A DNA stretch of 64,000 nt, taken from positions 558,001 through 622,000 of the forward strand of contig NZ_SOBN01000003.1 of the NCBI RefSeq assembly GCF_004365705.1, given 5' to 3'. Source of the stretch: Streptomyces sp. 846.5. Lineage in GTDB: Bacteria > Actinomycetota > Actinomycetes > Streptomycetales > Streptomycetaceae. The translations under genes were made by a program, and so were the position numbers. Position 1 is the stretch's first letter. Each line of letters opens with the position of its first letter. Positions 1 through 9,838 of this stretch are shown here, one piece after another. Below the pieces are notes generated by a model. The model had not been told where the DNA came from. It saw nothing but the letters and a program-made list of their open reading frames with translations, and ran no database searches.

Positions 1-58
1 GCTGGTCAGGCGGCCCCGCACCTGGGTCTCGCTGGACGGCACGCTCGCCCTGGACTGA
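1..58 (+). CDS. 3' end of an unidentified gene (partial)
   Basis: The reading frame that enters at base 2 ends with TGA at 56-58 and encodes an 18-residue tail, LVRRPRTWVSLDGTLALD. All 18 sense codons end in G or C, whereas the other two plus-strand frames, although also open, have mixed third positions; that is the reason for this choice. The rest of the gene lies outside the window, so no function can be given. Confidence 0.5.
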   Translation, partial: LVRRPRTWVSLDGTLALD

Positions 59-113
59 TCCACCGCACCGCAGTAGTTCAACTTGTCCCCGGATATTTGG
101 TGATGAAGCAGCG

Positions 114-968
114 ATGACCCAGAAGAACAGCAGTGAAGCCAAGCGCACCGCGCGCGAACGCATGCAGGAGGAGCGCGCCGCCCAGGAGGCCAAGGCCAAG
201 CGGATCCGCAAGTTCGGCATCATCGGCACGGTGCTCGCCGTGATCGTGGTGGCCGTGGTGATCGGAGTGCTGGTGCAGAACGGCCGCACCAGCTCGTACG
301 ACGCCGCCACCCAGGCCCCGGCCGGGACCGTCGGCAGCAACAACCTGATCATCCCGGTGGGTTCGACGGCCGCTCCGTCCACGCTGACGGTCTACGAGGA
401 CCTGCGCTGCCCGGCGTGCGGCTCCTTCGAGAAGAGCTTCCACACCACGGTCAACCAGCTGATGGCCCAGGGCAAGATCCAGGTGCAGTACCACGTGGTG
501 TCGTTCATCGACCGCCACGACAACGGCTCCGGGTCCAAGAACGCAGCCAACGCCGTCGCCTGCGCACAGAACGTCGGCAAGTTCCACGGCTACCACGACG
601 TGCTCTACGCCAACCAGCCGGACGAGACCGACGACGCCTGGGCGGACAAGTCCAAGCTGATCACCCTCGCCAAGCAGGTCCCCGGGCTGGACACGCCCAC
701 CTTTGAGTCCTGCGTGAACAACAACAGCTTCGGCGCCTGGGTCACCGCGGTGCAGAAGGACTTCGACAAGTCCGGCTACACCTCCACGCCGACCATCCTG
801 CTCAACGGCACCTCGGCCTACCCCACCTACAACGGGGAGCAGATCAGCACGGCCAACCTGATCAAGTGGGTCGACGCCGCCAACAAGGGCAAGACCCCGG
901 CGTCCCTCGCGCCGTCGGCCTCGTCCGCCCTGGTCTCCCCGAACGCCTCGCCCAGCGCGACAGGCTGA
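114..968 (+). CDS. Membrane-anchored DsbA-like thioredoxin-fold protein
   Basis: The 284-residue protein has a charged cytoplasmic N-terminus, one membrane segment (about residues 34-54), and an exported thioredoxin-fold domain. The redox motif CPAC is at residues 99-102, after LTVYEDLR, as in the DsbA/DSBA_thioredoxin_4 family; a TPT segment near the C-terminus fits the cis-proline loop. The family oxidises or isomerises disulfides in exported proteins, so the likely site is the outer face of the cell membrane. The Ser/Ala/Pro-rich C-terminal tail is probably disordered. ATG 114 is chosen because the basic N-terminus and anchor follow it directly. The partner protein is unknown. Confidence 0.85.
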   Translation: MTQKNSSEAKRTARERMQEERAAQEAKAKRIRKFGIIGTVLAVIVVAVVIGVLVQNGRTSSYDAATQAPAGTVGSNNLIIPVGSTAAPSTLTVYEDLRCPACGSFEKSFHTTVNQLMAQGKIQVQYHVVSFIDRHDNGSGSKNAANAVACAQNVGKFHGYHDVLYANQPDETDDAWADKSKLITLAKQVPGLDTPTFESCVNNNSFGAWVTAVQKDFDKSGYTSTPTILLNGTSAYPTYNGEQISTANLIKWVDAANKGKTPASLAPSASSALVSPNASPSATG

Positions 969-1105
969 GTGCACATACTGGTCAGCGGGACCGTCGCAGC
1001 AGGCCGCCCTGGTGGGCGGCGGCGATCGCGGCGGTCCTGCTGTCCACGCCGACGGGCGTGCCGGCATTGCCCGCGCCCGCGGGTCCTGCTTGGTAACGTG
1101 CGGAC

Positions 1106-1657
1106 ATGGCGCACGAACCCTCCATCCCGAGCAACCGGCTCGTCCAGGCCTGGCACGACCTGGAGGTCCCGGCCGGGCTCTACGTCGAACTGCTCGACGG
1201 CGAGCTCGTCATGCAGGCCAACCCCGGCTCCATTCACGACCTGCCCGGCCGCGCCTTCGTGAGGCAGACCCCCGAGCCCTTCGCCGCATGGTCGGAGCGC
1301 GGGGTCTTCCTCGCCGACGACTACCGGCCCCGCGCCGACGCGGTCGTCGTCCGGGCCGAGGACACCCCGCTGACCATGGACGACTGGTCGGCCCGGATCC
1401 TCCTGGCCGTGGTCGAGACGGTCTCCACCACCCGGGCCGCCATCAAGCGCGACTGGGAGGACAAGCGCCTGGCCTACGCCGCCGCCGGCATCCCCGTCTA
1501 CGTGATCGTCGACCCCAACGACGCCGCATGGCACGTCCTCGAACTCGACGGCAGCCGCTATGTCGAGACCTCGACCGGAGTGTTCGGGCAACCACTCAAG
1601 ATGCCTGCCCCCATGGACTTCACCATCGACACCCACGGCTGGCACCCCTACGCCTGA
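1106..1657 (+). CDS. Uma2-family (DUF820) restriction-endonuclease-fold protein
   Basis: The protein has 183 residues. Residues corresponding to the Uma2 PD-(D/E)XK core are visible: an acidic strand in YVELLDGELVM, RPRADAVVV, VVETVS, then a KRLAYAAAGIPVYVIVDP helix-strand unit typical of the family. Uma2 proteins are very numerous in actinobacteria and cyanobacteria, and their role is unknown; no specific restriction activity should be assumed. No Shine-Dalgarno is visible before ATG 1106, but TAACGT ends six bases upstream (1094-1099), suggesting a leaderless transcript. It is followed after 55 bases by a nucleotidyltransferase gene on the same strand, which may or may not be co-transcribed. 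Confidence 0.8.
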   Translation: MAHEPSIPSNRLVQAWHDLEVPAGLYVELLDGELVMQANPGSIHDLPGRAFVRQTPEPFAAWSERGVFLADDYRPRADAVVVRAEDTPLTMDDWSARILLAVVETVSTTRAAIKRDWEDKRLAYAAAGIPVYVIVDPNDAAWHVLELDGSRYVETSTGVFGQPLKMPAPMDFTIDTHGWHPYA

Positions 1658-1712
1658 TGTCCGACGGCTAAATCGGTGGTCCTCTCCCGGCCTGCACCGG
1701 CAAGCTCATCGC

Positions 1713-2363
1713 ATGAATGTGCTGCTGGCCGGTGTTGTCGGCTCGACCGCCTATGGGCTCGCGCACGCGGGGTCCGATGTTGACGTGCTCGGGATGTTCG
1801 CCGCGCCCACCGAGGAGCTCCTGGGACTGCGCAGCCCGCGGGAGTCCGTGGTGTCGACGGACCCGGACAGCACCTTCCACGAGGCCGGGAAGGCCGTGCG
1901 GCTGATCCTCTCCAGCAATCCGACGGCCAGTGAGATCCTCTGGCTGGAGGAGTACGACGTCCGTACCCCGCTGGGGGAGGAGCTGATCGCCCTGCGTGGT
2001 TCGCTGCTGTCCGAGCACGGCGTCCGCAGCGCCTACCTCGGCTATGCCACCCAGCAGTTCCGCAAGCTGCAGACCCGTGACCCGGAGCAGGCCGCCCGGG
2101 CGGCCAAGCACGCCCGCCACCTGGTACGGCTGCTGCGCCAGGCGGAGGAGCTGCACACCACCGGGCGGCTGACCGTCCGGCTGCCGGACCCGGACGAGGT
2201 GCGCCGTCTCGGTGAGTGGATCGCCGAGCAGCCCGAGCGCGCCCAGCCGCTGCTGGCCCGCGCCGAGTCGGTGCTTCGCGGTCCCGGGGTGCTGCCGCAG
2301 ACGCCGGACGAGGCCGCCGCTGATGCCTGGCTGCGGCAGGTCCGGCGCGCCTTCTACCTCTGA
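1713..2363 (+). CDS. Stand-alone nucleotidyltransferase (pol beta superfamily, YcgL/RlaP-like)
   Basis: The 216-residue protein begins with the nucleotidyltransferase signature GSTAYGLAHAGSDVDVLG (GS at residues 10-11, metal-binding Asp22 and Asp24). The remainder is helical, with an FHEAGKAVRLILSSNPTASEILW segment typical of predicted nucleotidyltransferases of the RlaP/YcgL group (Pfam PF10127). The nucleotide and the target are unknown. ATG 1713 is the first start that keeps the catalytic GS near the N-terminus; upstream in-frame sequence belongs to the Uma2 gene region. It does not look like the MNT half of a HEPN/MNT toxin-antitoxin pair, because it is twice as long and has no HEPN gene beside it. 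Confidence 0.75.
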   Translation: MNVLLAGVVGSTAYGLAHAGSDVDVLGMFAAPTEELLGLRSPRESVVSTDPDSTFHEAGKAVRLILSSNPTASEILWLEEYDVRTPLGEELIALRGSLLSEHGVRSAYLGYATQQFRKLQTRDPEQAARAAKHARHLVRLLRQAEELHTTGRLTVRLPDPDEVRRLGEWIAEQPERAQPLLARAESVLRGPGVLPQTPDEAAADAWLRQVRRAFYL

Positions 2364-2382
2364 AGGCAAGGCTAACCTTGCA
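2362..2382. promoter_or_regulatory. Iron-box-like palindrome (DmdR/IdeR type)
   Basis: GCAAGGCTAACCTTGC at 2366-2381 is palindromic at 14 of 16 positions and contains the AGGCTAACCT core of the IdeR/DtxR/DmdR1 consensus (TWAGGTWAGSCTWACCTWA). It starts in the stop codon of the nucleotidyltransferase gene and ends 70 bases before the VIT transporter start. A site upstream of the promoter would fit activation by iron-loaded DmdR, which is how IdeR switches on storage genes. The regulator identity is inferred from the motif only. Confidence 0.55.
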
Positions 2383-2397
2383 GGTCAGGGCGCTGGT

Positions 2398-2413
2398 AAG
2401 GCAGTACTGCCTT
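2398..2413. promoter_or_regulatory. Perfect 16-bp palindrome upstream of the VIT gene
   Basis: AAGGCAGTACTGCCTT is a perfect 16-base palindrome. It lies 16 bases after the iron-box-like site and about where a -35 element of the VIT promoter would be. A looser inverted repeat follows, AAAACT at 2422-2427 and AGTTTT at 2440-2445, with 12 bases between. It is probably an operator for an unidentified dimeric regulator. Confidence 0.4.
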
Positions 2414-2451
2414 GCTGGAACAAAACTTGGACACAGTCTAGTTTTAGTGAT

Positions 2452-3222
2452 GTGACCACTACTGCAGCGCCTGTCGACGCCCCTGCCCCGTCCTCCGTTC
2501 CCACCGCCGAGTCCATAGCCGCGACCGCTGAGGCCTATGCGCACACCCACCGCGACGTCAACGGTGGCTGGCTGCGTCCGGCCGTGTTCGGGGCGATGGA
2601 CGGGCTGGTTTCCAACTTCGCGCTGATGGCCGGCGTGGTCGGCGGCAATGTCGGGCACCAGGCGATCGTGCTGACCGGGCTTGCCGGGCTGGCCGCGGGC
2701 GCCTTCTCGATGGCGGCGGGGGAGTACACCTCGGTGGCCTCGCAGCGCGAGCTGGTCCAGGCGGAGCTGGAGATCGAGCGGCTGGAGCTGCGCCGGAACC
2801 CCGGAGAGGAGCTGGCCGAGCTGGCGCAGCTCTACGTGGAGCGCGGGGTCGAGCCGCGGCTGGCCTTCGAGGTCGCGCAGCAGCTGACGGCCGACCCGGA
2901 GCGGGCCCTGGAGGTGCACGCCCGCGAGGAGCTGGGCATCGACCCGGAGGACCTGCCGTCGCCGCTCATCGCCGCGGGCTCCTCGTTCGCCGCCTTCTCC
3001 ATCGGCGCGCTGCTGCCGCTGCTGCCCTACCTGCTGGGCGCCACCAGCCTGCTGCCCGCGCTCGGACTGGCCCTGGTCGGCCTGTTCACCTGCGGCGCCG
3101 TGGTCAGCAAGGTGACCGCGCGCAGCTGGTGGTTCAGCGGCCTGCGCCAGCTCGCCCTGGGCACCGCCGCGGCCGGAATCACCTTCGCGCTCGGCCACCT
3201 GATCGGGGCGCACATCGGCTGA
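2452..3222 (+). CDS. VIT1/CCC1-family Fe2+/Mn2+ transporter
   Basis: The 256-residue membrane protein starts at GTG 2452; longer in-frame starts run into the preceding gene. It has the VIT/CCC1 layout: helix 1 with GGWLRPAVFGAMDGLVSNFAL (the conserved DG.vsnf motif), helix 2 ending in AGAFSMAAGEYTSV (the MxxGEY metal site), a cytoplasmic Glu-rich metal-binding hairpin (about residues 100-165), and three C-terminal helices. Family members move cytosolic Fe2+ or Mn2+ out of the cytoplasm. No Shine-Dalgarno is visible; TAGTTT at 2439-2444 followed by seven bases to GTG suggests leaderless expression. The upstream iron-box-like site fits protection against iron excess. Confidence 0.88.
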   Translation: MTTTAAPVDAPAPSSVPTAESIAATAEAYAHTHRDVNGGWLRPAVFGAMDGLVSNFALMAGVVGGNVGHQAIVLTGLAGLAAGAFSMAAGEYTSVASQRELVQAELEIERLELRRNPGEELAELAQLYVERGVEPRLAFEVAQQLTADPERALEVHAREELGIDPEDLPSPLIAAGSSFAAFSIGALLPLLPYLLGATSLLPALGLALVGLFTCGAVVSKVTARSWWFSGLRQLALGTAAAGITFALGHLIGAHIG

Positions 3223-3548
3223 CCTGCGGCTCTCCGGGGAGGTCCGGGTGGTGTTACTCACACCATGCGGACATATGAACCCCCTGTTTCGCACGCCTGT
3301 CGTTCGGGCACACTTGCGAGGACGTCCGTGCTCTCCACACCCCACGAGAGCCGGACGGTTCCGCCGCTCGGTCCCACCCCGCATCTCGGGCCTGACCTGC
3401 TGCGTTGTCCACATGATGGACTCCAGAATCCACTTTGTGGAATCCAGGGCATCATGTAACCTGCACGAAATCGCAGAGGGCCAGCGTCGTCCCGGATGCG
3501 CATGTGAATTGTGACCATGCCGAACACGACGACACGACGGGAGAGCCG
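3223..3548. promoter_or_regulatory. gltB leader region with inverted repeats and a GlnR-like site
   Basis: No gene is supported in these 326 bases. GGTGT-TACTC-ACACC (3250-3264) is a short perfect hairpin. A long imperfect inverted repeat spans 3411-3457, with outer arms ACATGATG and CATCATGT and an inner TCCAC-TTT-GTGGA. Overlapping its right arm, GTAAC-N6-GAAAT at 3456-3471 matches the actinobacterial GlnR half-site pair GTnAC-N6-GaAAC at all but one defined base. The ribosome-binding sequence GGGAGAG lies just before ATG 3549. A nitrogen-responsive role is inferred from the motif and from the downstream glutamate synthase genes. Confidence 0.45.
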
Positions 3549-6500
3549 ATGCTGTCTGCGTCCCCGCAGTCCCCGAAGCCCTACTGGGCTCTGGCCGACG
3601 CGCGCCCTGCTCAGCAGGGCCTTTACGACCCCAGCAATGAGCACGACGCCTGCGGTGTCGGCTTTGTGGCGACGCTCACCGGCAAGGCCGAGCACCGCAT
3701 CGTCGAGCAGGCACTCACGGTTCTCCGCAACCTCGAACACCGCGGGGCCACCGGGGCCGAGCCCGACTCCGGCGACGGCGCGGGCATCCTCACTCAGATC
3801 CCCGACGCCTTCCTGCGCGGCAAGGTCGACTTCACCCTCCCCGCCGCCGGCTCCTACGCGGTGGGCATCGCCTTCCTCCCCGACGCGGACGAGGCCGACG
3901 CCGCCGCCGTGGCGGTCATCGAGGCCGTCGCCGCCGAGGAGGGCCTGACCGTCCTGGGCTGGCGCGACGTCCCGGTCACCCCCGACCTGCTGGGCGTCAC
4001 CGCCCGCTCGGTCATGCCGCGCTTCCGCCAGATCTTCGTCGCCGACGAGGGCGGCCGCACCGGCCTGGAACTGGACCGCATCGCGTTCGTGCTGCGCAAG
4101 CGCGCCGAGCGCGAGGCCGGCGTCTACTTCCCCTCCCTGTCCGCGCGCACCCTGGTCTACAAGGGCATGCTCACCACCGGACAGCTGGAGCCGTTCTTCC
4201 CCGACCTGTCGGACCGCAGCTTCGCCTCCGCGATCGGCCTGGTGCACTCCCGCTTCTCCACCAACACCTTCCCCAGCTGGCCGCTGGCCCACCCGTACCG
4301 GTTCATCGCCCACAACGGTGAGATCAACACGGTCAAGGGCAACCGCAACTGGATGACGGCCCGCGAGTCCCAGCTCGCCACCGACCTCATCCCCGCCAGC
4401 AGGAACGGCCAGGGGCTGGAGCGGATCTTCCCGATCTGCACCCCGGACCACTCCGACACCGCGTCCTTCGACGAGGTCCTGGAGCTGCTGCACCTGGGCG
4501 GCCGCTCGCTGCCGCACTCGGTGCTGATGATGATCCCGGAGGCGTGGGAGAACCACACCACCATGGAGCCCCAGCGCCGCGCCTTCTACCAGTTCCACTC
4601 CAACCTGATGGAGCCCTGGGACGGCCCGGCCTGCGTCACCTTCTCCGACGGCACCCAGATCGGCGCGGTCCTGGACCGCAACGGCCTGCGCCCGGCCCGC
4701 TACTGGATCACCGAGGACGGCCTGGTCGTCCTCGCCTCCGAGGTCGGCGTGCTGGACATCCCGCAGGACCAGGTGGTCCGCAAGGGCCGACTGCAGCCCG
4801 GCAAGATGTTCCTGGTCGACACGGCCGCCGGCCGCATCGTCGAGGACGAGGAGATCAAGGCCGAGCTCGCCGCCGAGAACCCCTACCAGGAGTGGCTGCA
4901 CGCCGGCTCGATCACCCTGGACGCGCTGCCCGGGCGCGAGCACATCGCGCACACCCACGCCTCGGTGACCCGCCGTCAGCAGACCTTCGGCTACACCGAG
5001 GAAGAGCTCCGGGTCATCCTCGCGCCGATGGCCAAGACCGGCGGCGAGCCGCTCGGCTCCATGGGCACCGACTCGCCCATCGCCGCGCTCTCCGAGAAGC
5101 CCCGGCTGCTGTTCGACTACTTCACCCAGCTGTTCGCGCAGGTCACCAACCCGCCGCTGGACGCCATCCGGGAGGAACTGGTCACCTCGCTGTCCAGCAA
5201 CCTCGGCCCCGAGGGCAACCTGCTGCACGCCGAGGCCGCCTCCTGCCGCTCCGTCACCATCCCCTTCCCGGTGATCGACAACGACGAGCTGGCCAAGCTG
5301 GTCCACATCAACGCCGACGGCGACCTGCCCGGCCTCAAGGCGGTCACCCTCTCCGGCCTCTACAAGGTCTCCGGTGGCGGCAGCGCCCTGGCCGCACGGC
5401 TCACCGAGATCGCGGCCGAGGCCGACGCCGCCATCGCCGACGGCGCCCGCATCATCGTGCTCTCCGACCGGCACTCCGACGCCGAGCACGCGCCGATCCC
5501 CTCGCTGCTGCTCACCGCCGCCGTGCACCACCACCTGATCCGCACCAAGCAGCGCACCCACGTCGGCCTGATCGTCGAGGCCGGCGACGTCCGCGAGGTG
5601 CACCACGTGGCGCTGCTCATCGGCTACGGCGCAGGCGCGGTCAACCCGTACCTGGCCATGGAGTCCGTCGAGGACATGGCCTCGTTCGGCAACTTCGTCG
5701 ACGGCGTCGAGCCCGAGAAGGCCATCCGCAACCTGATCTACGCGCTCGGCAAGGGCGTCCTCAAGGTGATGTCCAAGATGGGCATCTCCACCGTCGCCTC
5801 CTACCGCGGTGCCCAGGTCTTCGAGGCCATCGGCCTCGCCCAGGACCTGGTGGACACCTACTTCGCCGGCACCACCACCAAGCTCGGCGGCGTCACCCTG
5901 GACCAGATCGCCCAGGAGACCGCCGCCCGCCACGCCCAGGCCTACCCGGTCTCCGGCATCTCCCCGGCGCACCGCCGGCTGGAGATAGGGGGCGAGTACC
6001 AGTGGCGCCGCGAGGGCGAGCCGCACCTGTTCGACCCCGAGACGGTGTTCCGGCTGCAGCACTCCACCCGCACCAAGCGCTACGACATCTTCAAGCAGTA
6101 CACCGGACGCGTGAACGAGCAGTCCGAGCGGCTGATGACGCTCCGCGGACTGTTCAAGTTCGCGGACGGCCGCACCGCGATCCCCATCGACGAGGTCGAA
6201 CCGGTCTCCGAGATCGTCAAGCGGTTCTCCACCGGCGCCATGTCCTACGGCTCCATCTCCATGGAGGCCCACGAGACCCTCGCCATCGCGATGAACAGCA
6301 TCGGCGGCAAGTCCAACACCGGTGAGGGCGGCGAGGACCCCGAGCGCCTCTACGACCCGCAGCGCCGCTCCGCGATCAAGCAGGTCGCCTCCGGCCGCTT
6401 CGGCGTCACCAGCGAGTACCTGGTCAACGCGGACGACATCCAGATCAAGATGGCGCAGGGCGCCAAGCCCGGCGAGGGCGGCCAGCTGCCCGGCCACAAG

Positions 6501-8141
6501 GTCTACCCCTGGGTCGCCCGCACCCGGCACTCCACCCCCGGCGTCGGCCTGATCTCCCCGCCGCCGCACCACGACATCTACTCCATCGAGGACCTCGCCC
6601 AGCTGATCCACGACCTCAAGAACGCCAACCCGGCCGCCCGCATCCATGTGAAGCTGGTCTCCGAGGTCGGCGTCGGCACGGTCGCGGCCGGCGTCAGCAA
6701 GGCCCACGCGGACGTCGTCCTGGTCTCCGGCCACGACGGCGGCACCGGTGCCTCCCCGCTCACCTCGCTCAAGCACGCGGGCGGCCCCTGGGAGCTCGGC
6801 CTCGCCGAGACCCAGCAGACCCTGCTGCTCAACGGCCTGCGCGACCGCATCGTGGTGCAGACCGACGGCCAGCTCAAAACCGGCCGCGACGTGGTCATCG
6901 CCGCGCTGCTGGGCGCCGAGGAGTTCGGCTTCGCCACCGCGCCCCTGGTCGTCTCCGGCTGCATCATGATGCGGGTCTGCCACCTGGACACCTGCCCGGT
7001 CGGCGTCGCCACCCAGAACCCGGTGCTGCGCGAGCGCTTCAGCGGCAAGCCCGAGTTCGTGGTGAACTTCTTCGAGTTCATCGCCGAGGAGGTCCGCGAG
7101 ATCCTCGCCGAGCTGGGCTTCCGCACCCTCGAAGAGGCCGTCGGCCACGCCGAGCTGATCGACGCCACCAAGGCCGTCGACCACTGGAAGGCCAACGGTC
7201 TCGACATCGCGCCGCTGCTGCACGTGCCCGCGCTGCCCGAGGGCACCGCGCTGCACCGCACCACCGAGCAGGACCACGCCCTGGACAAGGCCCTCGACAA
7301 CCAGCTCATCGAGCTGGCCGAGCAGGCCCTGCTGCACGGCGAGGCGGTCCGCGCCCAGGTCCCGATCCGCAACGTCAACCGCACCGTCGGCACCATGCTC
7401 GGCCACGAGGTGACCAAGCGGTACAAGAGCGAGGGCCTGCCCGAGGGCACCATCGACATCACCTTCAACGGCTCGGCCGGCCAGTCCTTCGGCGCCTTCG
7501 TCCCGCGCGGCATCACGCTGCGGCTGGAGGGCGACGCCAACGACTACGTCGGCAAGGGCCTGTCCGGCGGCGTCGTCATCGTCCGCCCGGCCCGGGACGC
7601 CGCCGCCATCGGCGCCGACGCCCAGGCGCACGTCATCGCCGGCAACACCATCGGCTACGGCGCCACCGCGGGCCGGATCCACCTGCGCGGCAAGGCCGGC
7701 GAGCGCTTCGCCGTCCGCAACTCCGGTGCCACTCTGGTCGTCGAGGGCGTGGGCGACCACGGCCTGGAGTACATGACCGGCGGACGGGTCGTCATCCTCG
7801 GCGAGACCGGGCGCAACCTCGCAGCCGGCATGTCCGGCGGTATCGCCTACGTCCTGGACATGCGACCCAACAACGTCAACACCGGCATGGTGGGCATCGA
7901 GGCCCCCGACGCGGCCGACCGCGAATGGCTGCGGGACACCGTCCAGCAGCACTACGAGGAGACCGGCTCCACCGTGGCCGCCGAACTCCTCGCCGACTGG
8001 GGCGGCGGCGTCTCCCGCTTCTCCAAGATCATGCCCCGTGACTACAAGGCCGTGCTCGCCGCCAAGGATGCCGCCGAGCGAGACGGGCTCTCCGAGTCCG
8101 CGACCACCGCGAAGATGATGGAGGCTGCCAACCGTGGCTGA
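3549..8141 (+). CDS. gltB: Glutamate synthase (NADPH) large subunit
   Basis: The 1530-residue protein transfers the glutamine amide to 2-oxoglutarate. It starts with a 34-residue propeptide ending at EHDA; the next residue, Cys35 (CGVGFV), becomes the N-terminal nucleophile of the class II amidotransferase domain. The central and FMN-binding synthase domains follow, with the 3Fe-4S ligands in [12 protein letters not shown] (Cx5Cx4C), then the GXGXG beta-helix domain ([17 protein letters not shown]). Length is normal for bacterial GltB. ATG 3549 is preferred over an earlier ATG at 3435 because it has GGGAGAG upstream and gives the expected propeptide length. Its stop overlaps the gltD start by eight bases, so the two are translationally coupled. 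Confidence 0.97.
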   Translation: MLSASPQSPKPYWALADARPAQQGLYDPSNEHDACGVGFVATLTGKAEHRIVEQALTVLRNLEHRGATGAEPDSGDGAGILTQIPDAFLRGKVDFTLPAAGSYAVGIAFLPDADEADAAAVAVIEAVAAEEGLTVLGWRDVPVTPDLLGVTARSVMPRFRQIFVADEGGRTGLELDRIAFVLRKRAEREAGVYFPSLSARTLVYKGMLTTGQLEPFFPDLSDRSFASAIGLVHSRFSTNTFPSWPLAHPYRFIAHNGEINTVKGNRNWMTARESQLATDLIPASRNGQGLERIFPICTPDHSDTASFDEVLELLHLGGRSLPHSVLMMIPEAWENHTTMEPQRRAFYQFHSNLMEPWDGPACVTFSDGTQIGAVLDRNGLRPARYWITEDGLVVLASEVGVLDIPQDQVVRKGRLQPGKMFLVDTAAGRIVEDEEIKAELAAENPYQEWLHAGSITLDALPGREHIAHTHASVTRRQQTFGYTEEELRVILAPMAKTGGEPLGSMGTDSPIAALSEKPRLLFDYFTQLFAQVTNPPLDAIREELVTSLSSNLGPEGNLLHAEAASCRSVTIPFPVIDNDELAKLVHINADGDLPGLKAVTLSGLYKVSGGGSALAARLTEIAAEADAAIADGARIIVLSDRHSDAEHAPIPSLLLTAAVHHHLIRTKQRTHVGLIVEAGDVREVHHVALLIGYGAGAVNPYLAMESVEDMASFGNFVDGVEPEKAIRNLIYALGKGVLKVMSKMGISTVASYRGAQVFEAIGLAQDLVDTYFAGTTTKLGGVTLDQIAQETAARHAQAYPVSGISPAHRRLEIGGEYQWRREGEPHLFDPETVFRLQHSTRTKRYDIFKQYTGRVNEQSERLMTLRGLFKFADGRTAIPIDEVEPVSEIVKRFSTGAMSYGSISMEAHETLAIAMNSIGGKSNTGEGGEDPERLYDPQRRSAIKQVASGRFGVTSEYLVNADDIQIKMAQGAKPGEGGQLPGHKVYPWVARTRHSTPGVGLISPPPHHDIYSIEDLAQLIHDLKNANPAARIHVKLVSEVGVGTVAAGVSKAHADVVLVSGHDGGTGASPLTSLKHAGGPWELGLAETQQTLLLNGLRDRIVVQTDGQLKTGRDVVIAALLGAEEFGFATAPLVVSGCIMMRVCHLDTCPVGVATQNPVLRERFSGKPEFVVNFFEFIAEEVREILAELGFRTLEEAVGHAELIDATKAVDHWKANGLDIAPLLHVPALPEGTALHRTTEQDHALDKALDNQLIELAEQALLHGEAVRAQVPIRNVNRTVGTMLGHEVTKRYKSEGLPEGTIDITFNGSAGQSFGAFVPRGITLRLEGDANDYVGKGLSGGVVIVRPARDAAAIGADAQAHVIAGNTIGYGATAGRIHLRGKAGERFAVRNSGATLVVEGVGDHGLEYMTGGRVVILGETGRNLAAGMSGGIAYVLDMRPNNVNTGMVGIEAPDAADREWLRDTVQQHYEETGSTVAAELLADWGGGVSRFSKIMPRDYKAVLAAKDAAERDGLSESATTAKMMEAANRG

Positions 8142-9597
8142 CCCCAAGGGCTTCCTCACCACGCCCAAGCAACTCGCCGAGCGCCGCCCCGTCGACGTCC
8201 GCATCAAGGACTGGAACGAGGTCTACGTCGAACGCAGCCTCCTGCCCATCATCACCAAGCAGGCCGGCCGCTGCATGGACTGCGGCATCCCGTTCTGCCA
8301 CAACGGCTGTCCGCTGGGGAACCTCATCCCCGAGTGGAACGACCTGGCCTACCGGGACGACTGGAACGGCGCCATCGAGCGCCTGCACGCCACCAACAAC
8401 TTCCCGGAGTTCACCGGGCGGCTGTGCCCCGCGCCCTGCGAGTCGGCCTGCGTCCTGGGCATCAACCAGGACCCGGTGACCATCAAGAACGTCGAGGTCA
8501 CCATCATCGACAAGGCGTGGGACAACGGCGGCGTCGCCCCGCAGCCGCCCGAGCGCCTCTCCGGCAAGACCGTCGCCGTCGTCGGCTCCGGCCCGGCCGG
8601 ACTCGCCGCAGCCCAGCAGCTCACCCGGGCCGGCCACACCGTGGTCGTGTACGAGCGCGCCGACCGCATCGGCGGCCTGCTGCGCTACGGCATCCCCGAG
8701 TTCAAGATGGAGAAGCGGCACGTCAACCGGCGCGTCGAGCAGATGCGCGCCGAAGGCACCCGGTTCCGCACCGGCGTCGAGGTCGGCGTCGACGTCACCG
8801 GCCGCCAGCTGCGCGAGCGCTTCGACGCGGTCGTCGTCGCCGCCGGCGCCACCACCGCTCGCGACCTGCCCGTCCCCGGCCGCGAGCTCAACGGCATCCA
8901 CCAGGCGATGGAGTACCTGCCGCTGTCCAACAAGGTGCAGGAGGGCGACTACGTCGACTCCCCGATCAGCGCCAAGGGCAAGCACGTCATCGTCATCGGC
9001 GGCGGCGACACCGGCGCGGACTGCCTCGGCACCGCGCTGCGGCAGGGCGCGGCCTCGGTCACCCAGCTGGAGATCATGCCCCGCCCCAGCGACGACCGCC
9101 CGGCCAACCAGCCCTGGCCGACCATGCCGATGACCTACAAGGTCACCTCCGCCCACGAAGAGGGCGGCGAGCGTGTCTACGCGGTCAACACCACCCACTT
9201 CACCGGCGACGAGGACGGCAACGTCCAGGAACTGCACCTGGTCGAGGTCGAGTTCAAGGCCGGCCGGTTCGAGCCCGTCCCGGGCACCGAGCGCTCCATC
9301 CCGGCCCAGCTGGTCACCCTCGCCATGGGCTTCACCGGCACCGACGTCCAGAACGGCCTGGTCGAGCAGCTCGGCGTCGACCTGGACGCCCGCGGCAACG
9401 TGGGCCGCGACGGCAAGTTCGCCACCAACGTCGACGGCGTCTTCGTGGCCGGCGACGCGGGCCGCGGCCAGTCGCTGATCGTCTGGGCCATCGCCGAGGG
9501 CCGCTCCGCCGCCAAGGCGGTCGACAGCTACCTCTCGGGCCGCCCGTCCACCCTGCCGGCCCCGATCCGCCCCACGGACCGCCCGGTCACCGTCTGA
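8134..9597 (+). CDS. gltD: Glutamate synthase (NADPH) small subunit
   Basis: The 487-residue flavoprotein passes electrons from NADPH through FAD and 4Fe-4S clusters to GltB. Cluster ligands are visible at Cys47, 50, 55 and 59 ([13 protein letters not shown]) and at Cys98, 102 and 106 (CPAPCESAC). An FAD site [15 protein letters not shown] comes next and an NADPH site [15 protein letters not shown] in the second half; a final GD.A.G FAD motif ([17 protein letters not shown]) is near the C-terminus. It starts at GTG 8134, inside the last codons of gltB. A strong hairpin at 9725-9768 ends the operon. Confidence 0.97.
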   Translation: MADPKGFLTTPKQLAERRPVDVRIKDWNEVYVERSLLPIITKQAGRCMDCGIPFCHNGCPLGNLIPEWNDLAYRDDWNGAIERLHATNNFPEFTGRLCPAPCESACVLGINQDPVTIKNVEVTIIDKAWDNGGVAPQPPERLSGKTVAVVGSGPAGLAAAQQLTRAGHTVVVYERADRIGGLLRYGIPEFKMEKRHVNRRVEQMRAEGTRFRTGVEVGVDVTGRQLRERFDAVVVAAGATTARDLPVPGRELNGIHQAMEYLPLSNKVQEGDYVDSPISAKGKHVIVIGGGDTGADCLGTALRQGAASVTQLEIMPRPSDDRPANQPWPTMPMTYKVTSAHEEGGERVYAVNTTHFTGDEDGNVQELHLVEVEFKAGRFEPVPGTERSIPAQLVTLAMGFTGTDVQNGLVEQLGVDLDARGNVGRDGKFATNVDGVFVAGDAGRGQSLIVWAIAEGRSAAKAVDSYLSGRPSTLPAPIRPTDRPVTV

Positions 9598-9724
9598 CGG
9601 TCCCAAGGAATTCCGGGGCGGCTCAATCTGGAGTCGCCCCGGTGGTCCCGGAAGCCACACCCCCCGGGATCTGCTCCACCGCGTCCCCGCCAGCGCCGCC
9701 GGATCGCACGCGGAGAACAACAAA

Positions 9725-9768
9725 GGCACCTGCCTCTCGTCCCCGACCAAGGTAGAGAGGCAGGTGCC
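9725..9768. terminator. Bidirectional terminator between gltD and the phosphoesterase gene
   Basis: A 14-base-pair perfect stem, GGCACCTGCCTCTC (9725-9738) with GAGAGGCAGGTGCC (9755-9768), encloses a 16-base loop. It sits between two convergent genes, with an AACAACAA/GTTGTT extension on the flanks. The hairpin is seen; termination is inferred. Confidence 0.8.
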
Positions 9769-9785
9769 GCCGTGTTGTTACCCCC

Positions 9786-9814
9786 AGGGGCGCGGGGAAC
9801 TGCGCGAACAGCCA
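9786..9814. repeat. Intergenic repeat, copy A (single arm)
   Basis: AGGGGCGCGGGGAACTGCGC followed by GAACAGCCA is one arm of a repeat that recurs at 30375-30474, 40906-41004 and 43111-43142. Here only one arm is present, between the terminator and the 3' end of the phosphoesterase gene. Similar sequences are common between streptomycete genes. Confidence 0.75.
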
Positions 9815-9838
9815 CCCCCCGGACGGTTCAGGTCCGGA

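Noticed and set aside
1713..2363. HEPN/MNT-type toxin-antitoxin pair
   Set aside because: The nucleotidyltransferase is too long for an MNT antitoxin and no HEPN gene is adjacent.
3258..8207. A 1649-codon open frame on the minus strand across gltB
   Set aside because: It is antisense to gltB, has low-complexity Gly/Val/Asp/Leu composition, no recognisable domain, and comes from the high-GC third-position bias.
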